Below the pieces are notes generated by a model. That model was not told where the DNA came from. It worked only from the letters and a program-made list of their open reading frames with translations, and did no database searches. The translations under genes and the position numbers were made by a program. 64,000 bases of DNA. It comes from Cepaea nemoralis. Its lineage: Eukaryota; Mollusca; Gastropoda; Stylommatophora; Helicidae. Within the stretch, counting starts at the first letter, position 1, and each line of letters starts with the position of its first letter. The stretch spans positions 142,501-206,500 of the forward strand of contig JACEFZ010022415.1 of NCBI GenBank assembly GCA_014155875.1, read 5' to 3'. This document shows, piece by piece, positions 34,191 through 44,101 of the stretch.

Positions 34191-37044
34191 CAGCATTCAG
34201 AAACCACACAAAGAGACAACAAAAATGACTGACACAGTGAACAAACGACATACACAACTGTGGAACGTCATACTCATAACCATGTGTATTTTCCGGATAT
34301 TGATCTTAAGTAAAGACACCCTCACTCACACCACTGATTGCGCGATTACTGACAGGTACACATGCGTCAAGAAACATGTTACAAACATGTACACAAAAGT
34401 CAAGAAAGATGTCATAAAAATATGCGTACAAACAAGTAATTGTTATACAAACTGGCTGAATAAGTGCAAAGAACAATACAGAAAACAAAATGCTTGTGTC
34501 TTTGTTTGCTTCAATTATCTTTATTTCAGATATACCAAACTCATTTCATTACTGCAAATATGGTATAGTATACACACGAGGAAAAACGATACCATTACGC
34601 ATATCAGCAAATCTAACATATAAAGAGGAAAATATACGTTCAGAAAAGACACTATACAAATGTCAAAAAGAGTATTGGTTGATACAGCTTCTTTATTCTT
34701 TTATTCGTCATACTAATCCAGTAATAAGAGGCGTCATGGTTAACAAACCTCAATTTGCCTCTCAAAATCCTTACAATTTATTTATACCAACACCGGGAAC
34801 AGAGCAAAACATGTGTGGCGACATGTAAAGAAATATTATCTTATGTTGCATTAAATTGTGTGCAAATTGGGTGAATGAAATATGCAGACATATGACACAC
34901 GCCACATCAACACATTAATAACATTAGATTATTTTCGGATTTTCCCGTGACAGTAAATACATTCAATACATTCTGGATCCATGTTCATTATGCATTATAT
35001 CGGAAATTCCCATACTAGTAGTATAATTGGGAATATCAATTGGTCCACAGATCATATTATATCAGCAATTCACATACTATTTCTACCTGATTACTATTCT
35101 TAAAACGTTAACTTTAATGGAAAATGATAACATATCCTTTAGTTATTAATTGAGCAGAGTTGCATTATTAAGAAATTTCTAACTACGGTACAACTGCGGT
35201 ATTTGTCAAATTATTAATGGCAAACTACATTATGTCCTAGAGTTCTCTTTATACAGCACTCTATACGGCTACCGAACTTGAAGCCTTAGCTATAATAGGA
35301 AACATTGGAAAATTCTCTGAATATATAGTTGCTAATAAATTCTTATCAATCCAGTTATTTTGGATATTTATGGTTTACTCTCTTTACAAACCATGGCGGA
35401 TTATTTTGTTACAAGATTAAAATATTTTGTGTTTTGGTTATAATCTTCATAGGGATATATAAAATACAGCAGGCCAAATATCTATTTCTCTTTTAGACGC
35501 CCACAGAAAAACATTCACACAAACAGTTCATATTTATGATATATTAATTATGTTACATATATACATATTTCCTGATGTAATTGACAGATTAAATGAAGCA
35601 AATCGGCATTCTCAGAAGACATAGGTGAACTGGACTGACTATTCACATTTCGCGGAATCGTATTGTGTCACTATGAATACTGGGACTATGAAATTGTGAT
35701 TTCCGTGCTCCGAACATTTCGAAACCACTTATCTATTTCAGAGGAACATAACAGACTGAATCTAGAAGGAAATACAGTTATTAATTAAATGTATTTAATT
35801 TAGGCGCATACTCCATATCAATCATCAGTTCACACATGACATGCATTGCATAATAGTGGAAACGCAAATTTACGTCATAACTCAATCATTCATTCAGTTA
35901 GGTATATGACACGATCATGCAATCATTAATTTGTTTATTCATTCAGTCATCCATTTGGTTAGTTATTTCATGACGCGATCAGTCATTCATTTATTTATAC
36001 ACATCGCGACATGATCATTCATTCAGTTGTGTACATAATTAATGATACCACTCATACGAAACATAAATTTTGTTACATCATGACGCAATTATCATTCACC
36101 TGGTTATTGTAAATCATGATTCATTCATCTCGAAAACGATGAGAGAGTCATGATACTCATCTAGTCACATAATTTTTAACAGTCCATACAGTATCATACA
36201 TAAATCACGGAGAGAAAGGAAATATAAAGTGATTAACTTTTACACCTCAGACATACAATTACGAATAACAGTACAGACATATACAAAGGATGAATCGCAT
36301 GTCAGAACGAAAGATATAAATTATGTATTATATGTTTTCTATTTCAAGTTAGATTAATTAGATAAGTGGTTAAGTTGTTGACGTATTTGCTTGTTTTAAT
36401 TCCGAATTTCTAGTACACCAGTTATAAACGAGTATGTCAATCTACACAGACCTAATAATAATGAAAGCACCAGAAAAAAATGTCTAATGTACCAGTATCA
36501 GTTACATTGATAATGACATAAGCTGCTTATATGATATGATTCGCCAGTCTGTGTAGCTCACATGTATAAGACGTCAGCGACAAAAGCAAAAGACCTCTCG
36601 GAAAAAATGGGACAGGAACAAGCGTCACATTATAGCTGAATGGGACAGGACAGAGAGGAATAAGAAATAGTCATATACTTGGAGGTTATATGTCAAAACT
36701 ATTATAGAAGGATATGGTCCAATCAATCACATACATCCCCTTAGTCGGGTTTGGTAAATTTGGATGATGATACATGCTCATTGGGGCATTTGAGGGATTA
36801 AACTTATAGTTTATTTAGCCTAGCTTTTTCATGAGCTGGTACTACACGACATTTACCGTAGTGCGTAGATAGGAAGTCGTGCCATGTTAAAGTTAATTCT
36901 ATGGCTCTAGGTGGTTGATAGGAGACCATTCCTTCACAGTAGTAATAAATGATATAAGTATGACACATGAACTCTATGCTACGTCTTGTCAATATAATAG
37001 ATAAGCTAAAATGGTAGATACCATTTCAAAAAGGAGGGGCATGC
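34191..37044. other. gypsy2 region without pol
   Basis: About 2.85 kb, AT-rich. A 163-codon plus frame (34132-34623) has no recognisable domain. I see no RT (YxDD), RNase H or integrase motif. The stretch ends in the polypurine tract at 37028-37039. Confidence 0.65.
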
Positions 37045-37574
37045 TGCCAAGTCGTGACTGAAGTTCATGACGCGAAAAACAGAAGGAGCAGAACTCTCGG
37101 TCAGAAACGTAGATATAACTAAGAAACTAGCGGATCACGTCAGTTTCGTTTATCAATAGTTACGGCAGTCGGATCATGGATTCCAACAGGGAAACGGGCA
37201 CATTGAAATGGTCCAGACCTTGAAAAGAATATTGAAGAGCAGGGCGACATCATTATGGCCAATATAGATGGCAAAAGACAATGTCCACAGTGAGAAGGAT
37301 ATAGGAGCCTGAAAAGAATAGAACGGAGGCAACAGATCCAAACGAGACTAGATATATTACGGCAAGGTTAATTAAAAGGGCTAGTGTTTGACGATTGATT
37401 ACTCATCATGTTTACGTTTGAAAATTACAAAGAAGAATAAGACATTTGCCGATCTTCAGTCCTTTTGTTTGCTGTTAAGTTTTCCTGCTTCAAGTTTGTT
37501 GAAAGAGTGTCACACCCTGGACACTTTATCGGTTAAATGGTTTTGATTGAAGTTCGTTAAGACATTCTTCAGCA
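37045..37574 (+). repeat. gypsy2 3' LTR
   Basis: Matches 30634-31164 and is followed by cgcat. Confidence 0.92.
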
Positions 37575-37579
37575 CGCAT

Positions 37580-38440
37580 AGCTTCATTCTGTATCCTTTC
37601 CATCCTTTCTATCTGCTTATGGCTGAGAGTCAGGATTGCCATTGCATACTCCAAAACAGACATGACCAGCCCCTCGTACAGAAGACATAGATGGCGCTGC
37701 TCACAGTTTTCTGCCGCCATCACCCGCATCGCAGCCAAACCCCGCTTGGCCTTTGTTATCACCTGGTCTATGTGCACATTATAAGCAAGGCTTCGATCAA
37801 ACCGTATCCCTAGGTAATTCATTGCCTGCGTTCTTTCCACCGTCTCTGAACACAGCATTACAGTTGGTGTTGGAGTGTTGACAATATGATTATTCAACGA
37901 GAACCAAGTCGCTGTTGCCTTTGTTGGGTTGACCATTGCCCCAGCTTCATCACACCAAGTACTTATGCGATTGAGTTCGGTTTGTAGTTCCACAGCAATC
38001 TGCTCTCTATCCTTACCCTGACGATACACTAAAACATCATCGGCATATGACAATGTCCTGCCAGGTCCAGTGATCTGCTCACTGGTGATTCTCACTGTGT
38101 AGGCGTTGAACAGTACCGGAGATAATGGTGATCCCTGTAGTAGGCCTGGATATATTGTTGTTGGTTCCGAAGTCCAACTGCCACATCTAAAACCTACTTT
38201 CCGTTGGAAGAGGGCTGCAGCGATCCAACTAAGGAGGAATGGACTTACTTTTAGTTCAAGAAGCTGAAACATTAAAAAATCCAATGGTACTCTGTTGTAT
38301 GCGTCCTCAAGATCAATCGCTGCAGCAAAGGTTTCAATGCCTGAGTGGAAATCTTCATAGACATCATGGGCAAAGACTGCTGCATTGGTCCAGGTTTCTC
38401 TTTTTGGACGGTACCCACCCAGGGTAGGTGGGAAAACACC
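37580..38440 (-). pseudogene. LINE5 reverse transcriptase, sense part
   Basis: Minus strand: GGYRPKRETWTNAAVFAHDV, AAIDLEDAYNRVPLDFLM (RT motif A), LLQGSPLSPVLFNAYT (motif B), LSYADDVLVYRQG with the catalytic YADD (about 38040), then MNYLGIRFDRSLAYN and LSVLEYAMAILTLS-like thumb sequence. The frame runs on into the gypsy2 LTR. The start is the inversion joint, so the RT finger region lies in the next feature. Confidence 0.88.
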
Positions 38441-38938
38441 TAAAAGCATGAGTGGTGTAGTCAAGAATAAGAGCATTTCTGACTTCCAAGGTGCTGACCT
38501 CATCTGGCAGAGGACTGACGAGGACAAGGGCAAAACCCTCTTTGAACGTTATCTTGAGCAGAGCAACCAGACAGACATGGGAGGCCGAAATTTGGCCAAG
38601 GATGTCACCTCAGACAGATGCAAGGCCCAGAACACTTCGGATGAAGACACAGTGACTGTGAAAGAAATCAAGGCTGTACTTCGACGATCAAAAAACAGCG
38701 CTCCAGGTCCGGATGGCATAAGATACGACGACATCAATAAGTGTACCGACAATGAGCTAGAGAAACTAGCAGACATGTACAACAACAGTATAGAGAGTGC
38801 TAGCATCAAGGAGGAATGGTTATACAGCTACCTGATTCCCTTGCCGAAGCCTGACAAAGACCACAAAAAAATTCAGGGATATCGAATTATAACCATGCAG
38901 AATACAATAGGCAAGCTGCTGGAGAAGGTAATTGCCAG
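38440..38938 (+). pseudogene. LINE5 RT N-terminal part, inverted
   Basis: Plus strand: LIWQRTDEDKGKTLFERYLE, IKAVLRRSKNSAPGPDGIRY, WLYSYLIPLPKPDKDHKK and GYRIITMQNTIGKLLEKVIA, the region before RT motif A in RNase H LINEs. It stops at LEKVIAS next to the target duplication. The sense fragment resumes about 15-20 residues further on, so little sequence was lost at the inversion. Confidence 0.85.
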
Positions 38939-38949
38939 CCCTTGCATAG

Positions 38950-39356
38950 TACTTGTCTAACCAATGGGCACAGCATGTGTGATGTTGCCAATATTGGTCA
39001 ATCTATCCATTATGTGCCATGGCAATAAGTTTGGGCGGTCATGATTCACCATCTCACTCGGTCACCAGAGTCATGGATGAGCTCAGTGTTCTTGTCTCGA
39101 GCATACCACGAGGCCAAGCCATCGAGGTACTTACTTCTCTGCTTTCCCCTTGTTCTTGTCCCCTTGATCTTGCTAGTTGTCACCAAGTTCTCTAACTTTG
39201 TATTCTCATAACGTGAAGAAACATATTGACTCTCTACGTTTAATTTCTCTAATCAATGTATGATTTTCGTTTTTTTTTTTTTTTGCTTGGCCATTGGCTT
39301 TTCTGTCTGTCCATGGTATTCTTTGCGTTGTCCTCAGAGACCACATGTCTCTGACA
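38950..39356. other. Unique-looking sequence, no exon confirmed
   Basis: Contains a donor-like gaggtacttact near 39126, but the upstream frame shows no aquaporin motif. I cannot call an exon. Confidence 0.4.
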
Positions 39357-39554
39357 GCTGTATTAGGCATCCCCCGCTGTTGCTTTCACGTTCATTATGA
39401 CTATCATTAACTTACACACATAAGCCACAAACAATATGTTGAACGATTTGTTGCCTGGCATAATTCGCTGCATCTCGTCAGATGCATATTGCAGAGTTAT
39501 ATATCACATGAAGCTAGTAAATGGATAATATGTTAGTTGTATGTCATTTACAGG

Positions 39555-39745
39555 ACGTTGCTGATGTGATCTCTTTGCAAGTTTACGTTCAGAAGTTTGC
39601 CATTGCTTTCTGAACGACCGGAATCCATACCATTTCGTAAAAAACCAACGCAGCGCTGTTTACTGCCAATTCGCGTGCAACTATGTTTTGAACGCGGGTA
39701 TGTGGGATCACGAACAGCGTCCTTAACACCGTAGACACGGAGCGG
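39555..39745 (-). repeat. SINE fragment, reverse
   Basis: Contains gtttgccattgctttctgaa and a tRNA-head variant further right. Same family as 28701-28962. Confidence 0.75.
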
Positions 39746-39961
39746 GAAAATAAATAATACTTAAGCGAAATATGCCAGGCAATAAATCGCGCAACATACT
39801 GTGTGTGGCTTGTGTGGTTAAATTCACAAAGGGAATGCATTGTTTTTAGTATCTTTAACTTGTTCACTTACTCGCTAATGTTCATGTGTATTGCAGTTGT
39901 ACCCAACATTCCCCGCTATAGGAGCTGTTTTCATAATCATTATAACTTTCACTAACTTTCA

Positions 39962-40212
39962 AAATGCCGCGCTCCGAGGCGAAGGCGTTACGGGCGTGGT
40001 TCGAAACGTGGTTACCCGCGTTCGAAACACAGCTGCAACCGATTTGTTAGCAGACCGGGTCGCGCTGGGTTTTGACGTGATGGTATGGGGGCCGGTCGTT
40101 CAGAAAGTAATGGCAAACTACTGAACGTAAACTTAGCCTAGACACCAACAAAAGCAGTAAAATGCTGGTGTTGACAGCGATGTCTTGTAAATAGGATATG
40201 CAAAAACATAGG
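39962..40212 (+). repeat. SINE copy, variant head
   Basis: The head has gtggttcgaaacg (box B-like). The body aaagtaatggcaaactactg, the ending gttgacagcgatgtcttgta and ggatatgcaaaaaca match the SINE family. The head differs from 28701 but matches 22230-22345, so there are two subfamilies. Confidence 0.75.
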
Positions 40213-40884
40213 TATGTTCATGTCTCTCGTAGCTGTATCGAACAACTCCCCCCCCCCCCCCCATAGGAGCTGATTTCATAATCATTATAACTATCACCAA
40301 CTGTCCCATTAACATACTTATGTTCATGTCACTCGCAGCTGTACTGGATTGTACCCGCTATTGGAGCTGTTTTCAACATCATTATAACTGTCGCTAACTG
40401 ATTAACTGTCATAGGATCATTAATCGCCTTAGCCGTTTCCCGTTGCAGCCATGGGATTATATATCGTCGAAATGTTGTCATTGCATTATAATACGAGGGC
40501 GAGTCAATAAGTAAGTCACATAGTTCTGTGCGATCGCAGGTAAATGTAGTTGGTGTTTTCTACAGGTGACATAAGGTTACATCGAACTTTATATTCCGGT
40601 TTGTCACGTGGCGCTAGGTGTCTCATTCGCATGCGCAGCGCATTAACAGAATGAGGTCTGTACATACGGCGTGTACAACCAAAGAGCAACGTGCTGTTGT
40701 GCGTTTTTTGTGGTCAAAAGGAAAGTGGGAAGTTCTGAACCATCTACCTTACAGCCCCGACGTAGCCGCTAGCGATTTCCACCTTTTTTTTGGTAAACTA
40801 AAAACCCACCTTGGCGGGAGATATTTCACGAATAACGCCGAAGTTGAATGTGAAGTGAAAACCTGGTTTAGAAAACAGAGCACT

Positions 40885-41117
40885 TGTAACAGAAGTAGGG
40901 TATGTATTAGTATTAGGTGGGAAAAGGCTACGGCACGATTGAGCATCGGGAGAGAATGGGAAGAAAGATGCTCAAGTCGTGACGTAGTGGGTGGTTACGG
41001 GGCAGTTAACATCCCGGCCTGGAACTGAAAGGACGTCATGTTTATAGAAGTTGTCATCAAATGGAAATAAACCTTATTTACACAAATCCAACAGTCCTTG
41101 TTAGTCCTACTCTGTTA
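40885..41117 (+). repeat. LTR3 5' LTR
   Basis: 233 bp, identical to 51597-51829. The following aa may belong to it (ta in the 3' copy). aaataaacc near 41070 could serve as a poly-A signal. Confidence 0.92.
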
Positions 41118-41129
41118 AAGGACGAATTT

Positions 41130-41157
41130 TGGTGCCGTGACCAGGATTCGAGCCTGG
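41130..41157 (+). promoter_or_regulatory. LTR3 primer binding site, tRNA-His type
   Basis: Starts TGGTGCCGTGACCAGG and continues through the T-arm complement. From memory of insect tRNA-His, 27 of 28 bases are complementary to its 3' end including CCA. It primes minus-strand DNA synthesis. The next bases (41158-41172) resemble the complement of the anticodon arm. Confidence 0.8.
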
Positions 41158-41159
41158 TA

Positions 41160-42491
41160 CAACGCGGAGTCTCAAAATGCTGTCTAATGTAAACCATCGC
41201 GGAATCTCAAAACGATGTCTACTGTAAAATACATCGAAGTAGCTCAAAAAGTATGAAGATCCTTGGTCCGTTTGTGTCGATCGCCAGAGACAGAATTGCA
41301 GCACGGTTCTAAACAAGTATTGAACATAACAAAGCGCAGTTGGAAAGATGGCCAATAAAGCGTATGTGAGAATTACAGCAGCCAAAAGCCCGGCCAGGGG
41401 TGGGTGTCTGTAAGTCTTTTTCAAGACTTGCTATCAAAATTTAATTGGCGTCAGGAGAAGAATGAAAACCAACTTGCCATAACGGGTTGCAGCGCCTGCG
41501 ATTGTCATCAAATCGGCGAGCATCAACTGTAGACACCATCCTGGCGGCTCCTCTTATCCAGTCATCTAGCGGATGTGTCAGGAGTTTTGCTGAAGGTCAA
41601 GTCAGTTAATCGTTATCTCGAGCGAGCGGGAGTTTTGCTGAAGGTCAAGCCAGTTTAATCGTTGTCTTGAGCGAGCAAGAGTTTGCTGAAGGTCAATCCA
41701 ATCTGATCGTTGTTGCAGGTGAGCAAGACTTTTTCAATAGCACAATCAAGTTTAGCCTCGCCTCAAAGCAAATTTGCAGAAATTAAACTTTAAGACTTGC
41801 TCGCCTACAGTTATAATCAAAAAGCAAAATATTATGGACAACGTTAATAAGTTTTGTTTTGAGCTCGCTAACAACTGAGTCGTGATAGAAAAAGGAACGT
41901 TGTTTAAAGACAATCAAGACGGCAGCTAAATACCTCATTCCTTCATGGATTGGCCCATGTTTTGTTGACGTGTCAGACTATCTCGGGGCTCCACTACAAA
42001 TGAGAGCCGCTCGCTAATCCTTTTGGGCTCTGTTGCGTGTGAGTCGTTCTCAAGACGTCGCTTTGATGTGCCCTGTCATCGGGTGAAAAGAAAGTTGAAG
42101 TCTGGTCGGGACCCAACCAGGGGTTGAAGTTACTGAGACGTGGAGAAGAAGAAACTCCCTAACTACCTGATGATACCTGAAACGTGATTGATTGGAGGAA
42201 CATTTCAACTGGTACAGACTCCTGGCGTTTGAATGTAACCTGACGGCGAACCTAGAAGAATACGTCTTGCTTGGATCGGGAAACAAGAGTAGGGTAATCT
42301 GTAAACCTATTAACTGGTCGTACTGTTATTGGTGTATATGTGATTTGTATTTCTTAAATTAGCAAGTTACAAGTGTGAAATGGATTATATTGTTATATAT
42401 AGAAATATTTCAGCATAGCAGACCCATCACAGCACAGTGGAGAAACAGGCATAATTTCGGCTGAGTTCAAGACGAGTTTTTTTTTCTCCAG
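41160..42491 (+). other. LTR3 leader with repeats and candidate intron
   Basis: Holds a doubled segment (cgcggartctcaaaa, 41164-41228) and three units of about 49 bp (starts near 41581, 41629, 41679) built on ttgctgaaggtcaa. The third unit contains a strong donor, cag/gtgagc, with GT at 41719-41720. A strong acceptor (T-tract then ctccag) ends at 42491. The implied intron is 773 bp. No long frame. Confidence 0.6.
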
Positions 42492-42536
42492 GTACCAAAG
42501 AATATGCAGAAGAAGAAGTAGAAATATTGTTTCAGC

Positions 42537-43589
42537 TTGATAGAAATTTCAAAGGAAATTAATATGAATTACTTGTATGTGGAATTACAACGTATTAGTA
42601 TATGGTTGGGGGAATTAAAGGTGTCAATTACTGAAGTAGAGAATTTTGTGGAAACGTTGAAGAACAGAACGACTAGACAAGACCCTTATAGAATTAAGGT
42701 AGACTACAATAGAGTAGGAAAGAATAACAAGAGACAGCCATTGCTTCATAAAGACATAAGACAATATGGTTATGACGAACCAAGGCCTGATGTATATAGT
42801 GTAAAAGACGGTGAGAAGAACAGACGTAATAGTGAAAGGTCGGACTGGTATAGCTGTTATAAATACAAAAATGGGAGCGAGAGAAACCTTTCAAAGAAAT
42901 CATGGGACTGGCCCTCTCACAGTGCAACCGCTAGAAAAAGACGTAACGACTGGTTTGAAAAGAGACAAAGACAATATTTGAAGTCAGGATCGAAGGACAG
43001 AGTAGAACACAAAGATAAGAATTCAACGACTCCTAAAGTACTTGCCGAAATTAGGGTTGAACAGGAAAAGAAGACGACGTTATTAGTAAAGAAAATAAAC
43101 CGAGATACACAGACGCAGGCAGGTAATACGATAGAAAATAGTACGCAGACTCAGGTAGATACAGTAGAGAAAAAGGTCCAGGTACAACCAGCCAGCAAGA
43201 TAACAAAGGGAAGTCAAACTGACTTAATAGAAACTCAGTCAAAACCAACTCACTTGACTAAGGGAGACAAGCTTGAAGTTAAGAAAGATAGACAGACGAG
43301 AACCAAGGACGAAAGAAAGCCAAAGAGGAAAAGTATTGAAGAAAGAAATAGTAGTATGATAGTTAATAGAGGTACTGCCGTGTCAAGTTCCTCAGGTATA
43401 GACATGAAACTAATTCCCAAATGGTGTAGGAATATTAGCTGTCAGAGTTCAGGTTACGGAGAAGATATTCATACCGCCGCATATTATAGTGATGCTGAAA
43501 CAGATATTAATACTGTGATTCGGAGAATGAGAGAATTGCACTACGTACAGATCCTGAATCGAAGCGTGATGTTCCCTCATACGGTGTAG
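42537..43589 (+). CDS. LTR3 unknown basic protein, part 1
   Basis: 350 codons open. The first in-frame ATG is at 42564, because 42537 itself is TTG. I do not recognise the family. The N-terminal 50 residues look helical (NYLYVELQRISIWLGELKVS). A strongly basic Lys/Arg-rich stretch (about 55-170) follows. Residues about 195-245 carry four TQT-like motifs about 12 residues apart (RDTQTQ, NSTQTQ, KKVQVQ, KGSQTD), reminiscent of dynein light chain LC8 binding sites. A second basic block and a Ser-rich end follow. No zinc knuckle, protease or RT. By position it could be a Gag-like or accessory protein translated from a spliced RNA. The frame ends where a second, overlapping frame continues. Confidence 0.55.
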   Translation: MIEISKEINMNYLYVELQRISIWLGELKVSITEVENFVETLKNRTTRQDPYRIKVDYNRVGKNNKRQPLLHKDIRQYGYDEPRPDVYSVKDGEKNRRNSERSDWYSCYKYKNGSERNLSKKSWDWPSHSATARKRRNDWFEKRQRQYLKSGSKDRVEHKDKNSTTPKVLAEIRVEQEKKTTLLVKKINRDTQTQAGNTIENSTQTQVDTVEKKVQVQPASKITKGSQTDLIETQSKPTHLTKGDKLEVKKDRQTRTKDERKPKRKSIEERNSSMIVNRGTAVSSSSGIDMKLIPKWCRNISCQSSGYGEDIHTAAYYSDAETDINTVIRRMRELHYVQILNRSVMFPHTV

Positions 43590-44101
43590 TTGCTGGTAGA
43601 CAGACGGACAGAGTTTTGGTTAGTGACTCTTTAGAAATAGATACCAGTTTATATGACAAGAAAGTAGGGAAGGCTAAGGGACGAATACCGAGAAAGAGAA
43701 AGAAAGTCAGACGTTCTAAAGATGACTATGGGAATAGGGTCGAGGTGTTGGCAGTAAACTATAATGAGTCTGATGAAGGAACTATTATTAGTGTGTCATC
43801 TGAAGACGAGATGGGAAGGTGCAAACGTTACGTAAGGTACACAGGAAACAGTGAGCAGACCGACGCAAATAAAGGAAATAGAAAGAAAGCATTTAAGAAG
43901 AAGAATAATAATAGACAGATAGCGGGAATTTACTTAACGACAGAAAGTGACTTAAGTAAAATAGAAGACCTTATGACCTTAAGACCTGAATACTTTAACA
44001 GGTTAACAACAGATAGTGATGATGACATAATTAGAGAAAGACATACTAATGTATTGAGAGACAACGAAATATTTAACTTGGACACACTCTATAACTGTTA
44101 A
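43541..44101 (+). CDS. LTR3 unknown protein, part 2 (shifted frame)
   Basis: Open from at least 43541 in the -1 frame relative to part 1, first ATG-independent start near 43616. It contains a basic cluster (RIPRKRKKVRRSKDD), an acidic stretch (SVSSEDEMG) and ends LDTLYNC. Part 1 and part 2 overlap by about 50 bases and their composition is alike, so they were probably one protein of about 500 residues joined by an indel or by ribosomal shifting. I see no clear slippery heptamer. No family recognised. Confidence 0.5.
   Translation, partial: LRTDPESKRDVPSYGVVAGRQTDRVLVSDSLEIDTSLYDKKVGKAKGRIPRKRKKVRRSKDDYGNRVEVLAVNYNESDEGTIISVSSEDEMGRCKRYVRYTGNSEQTDANKGNRKKAFKKKNNNRQIAGIYLTTESDLSKIEDLMTLRPEYFNRLTTDSDDDIIRERHTNVLRDNEIFNLDTLYNC

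Larger units (their letters stand above)
30634..37574 (+). mobile_element. gypsy2: Ty3/gypsy-type element with gag-protease only
   Basis: LTRs of about 530 bp start TGCCAAGTCG and end TTCAGCA, flanked by the 5-bp duplication cgcat (30629-30633 and 37575-37579). Plus-strand order: LTR, a TGG-starting primer site at 31168 (TGGGGGCCAATC, tRNA not identified), gag, zinc knuckles and protease, a long stretch without pol, a polypurine tract AAAAAGGAGGGG at 37028-37039, LTR. The LTRs differ at about 15-20 sites by eye, so it is older than gypsy1 and LTR3. It needs pol in trans. Confidence 0.92.
29553..38938 (-). mobile_element. LINE5: RNase H LINE with twin-priming inversion, split by gypsy2
   Basis: Perfect 11-bp repeats cccttgcatag (29542-29552 and 38939-38949) bound the whole unit. 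On the minus strand it ends with a (CTAA)n tail at 29553-29571. Reading leftward from the outer end, 38938 to about 38440 is the RT N-terminal region in inverted (plus) orientation, and 38440 down to 29583 is RT plus RNase H in sense orientation. The inverted part ends in RT sequence lying just upstream of where the sense part begins, as twin priming predicts. gypsy2 sits inside it. Confidence 0.88.
39357..40400 (+). repeat. Four upstream copies of the aquaporin acceptor and exon head
   Basis: Units follow acceptor-like AG dinucleotides at 39357, 39896, 40232 and 40338. Each reads ctgta or ttgta and later ccgctat(t/a)ggagctg-like sequence and a shared downstream block attataactntcactaac. They are diverged relatives of the 96-bp units at 52030-52706, separated here by SINE pieces. 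The third contains a C15 run (40248-40262). Confidence 0.75.

Noticed and set aside
34132..34623. Possible pol start in gypsy2
   Set aside because: No protease, RT or other motif. Overlaps the end of Gag in another frame.
38960..39145. Upstream aquaporin exon with a donor near 39126
   Set aside because: No frame shows an NPA motif or membrane-helix pattern. Donor match alone is too weak.
41130..41175. Minus-strand tRNA-His gene
   Set aside because: Only the 3' part matches, there is no acceptor 5' strand or D arm, and the position is exactly that of a primer binding site.
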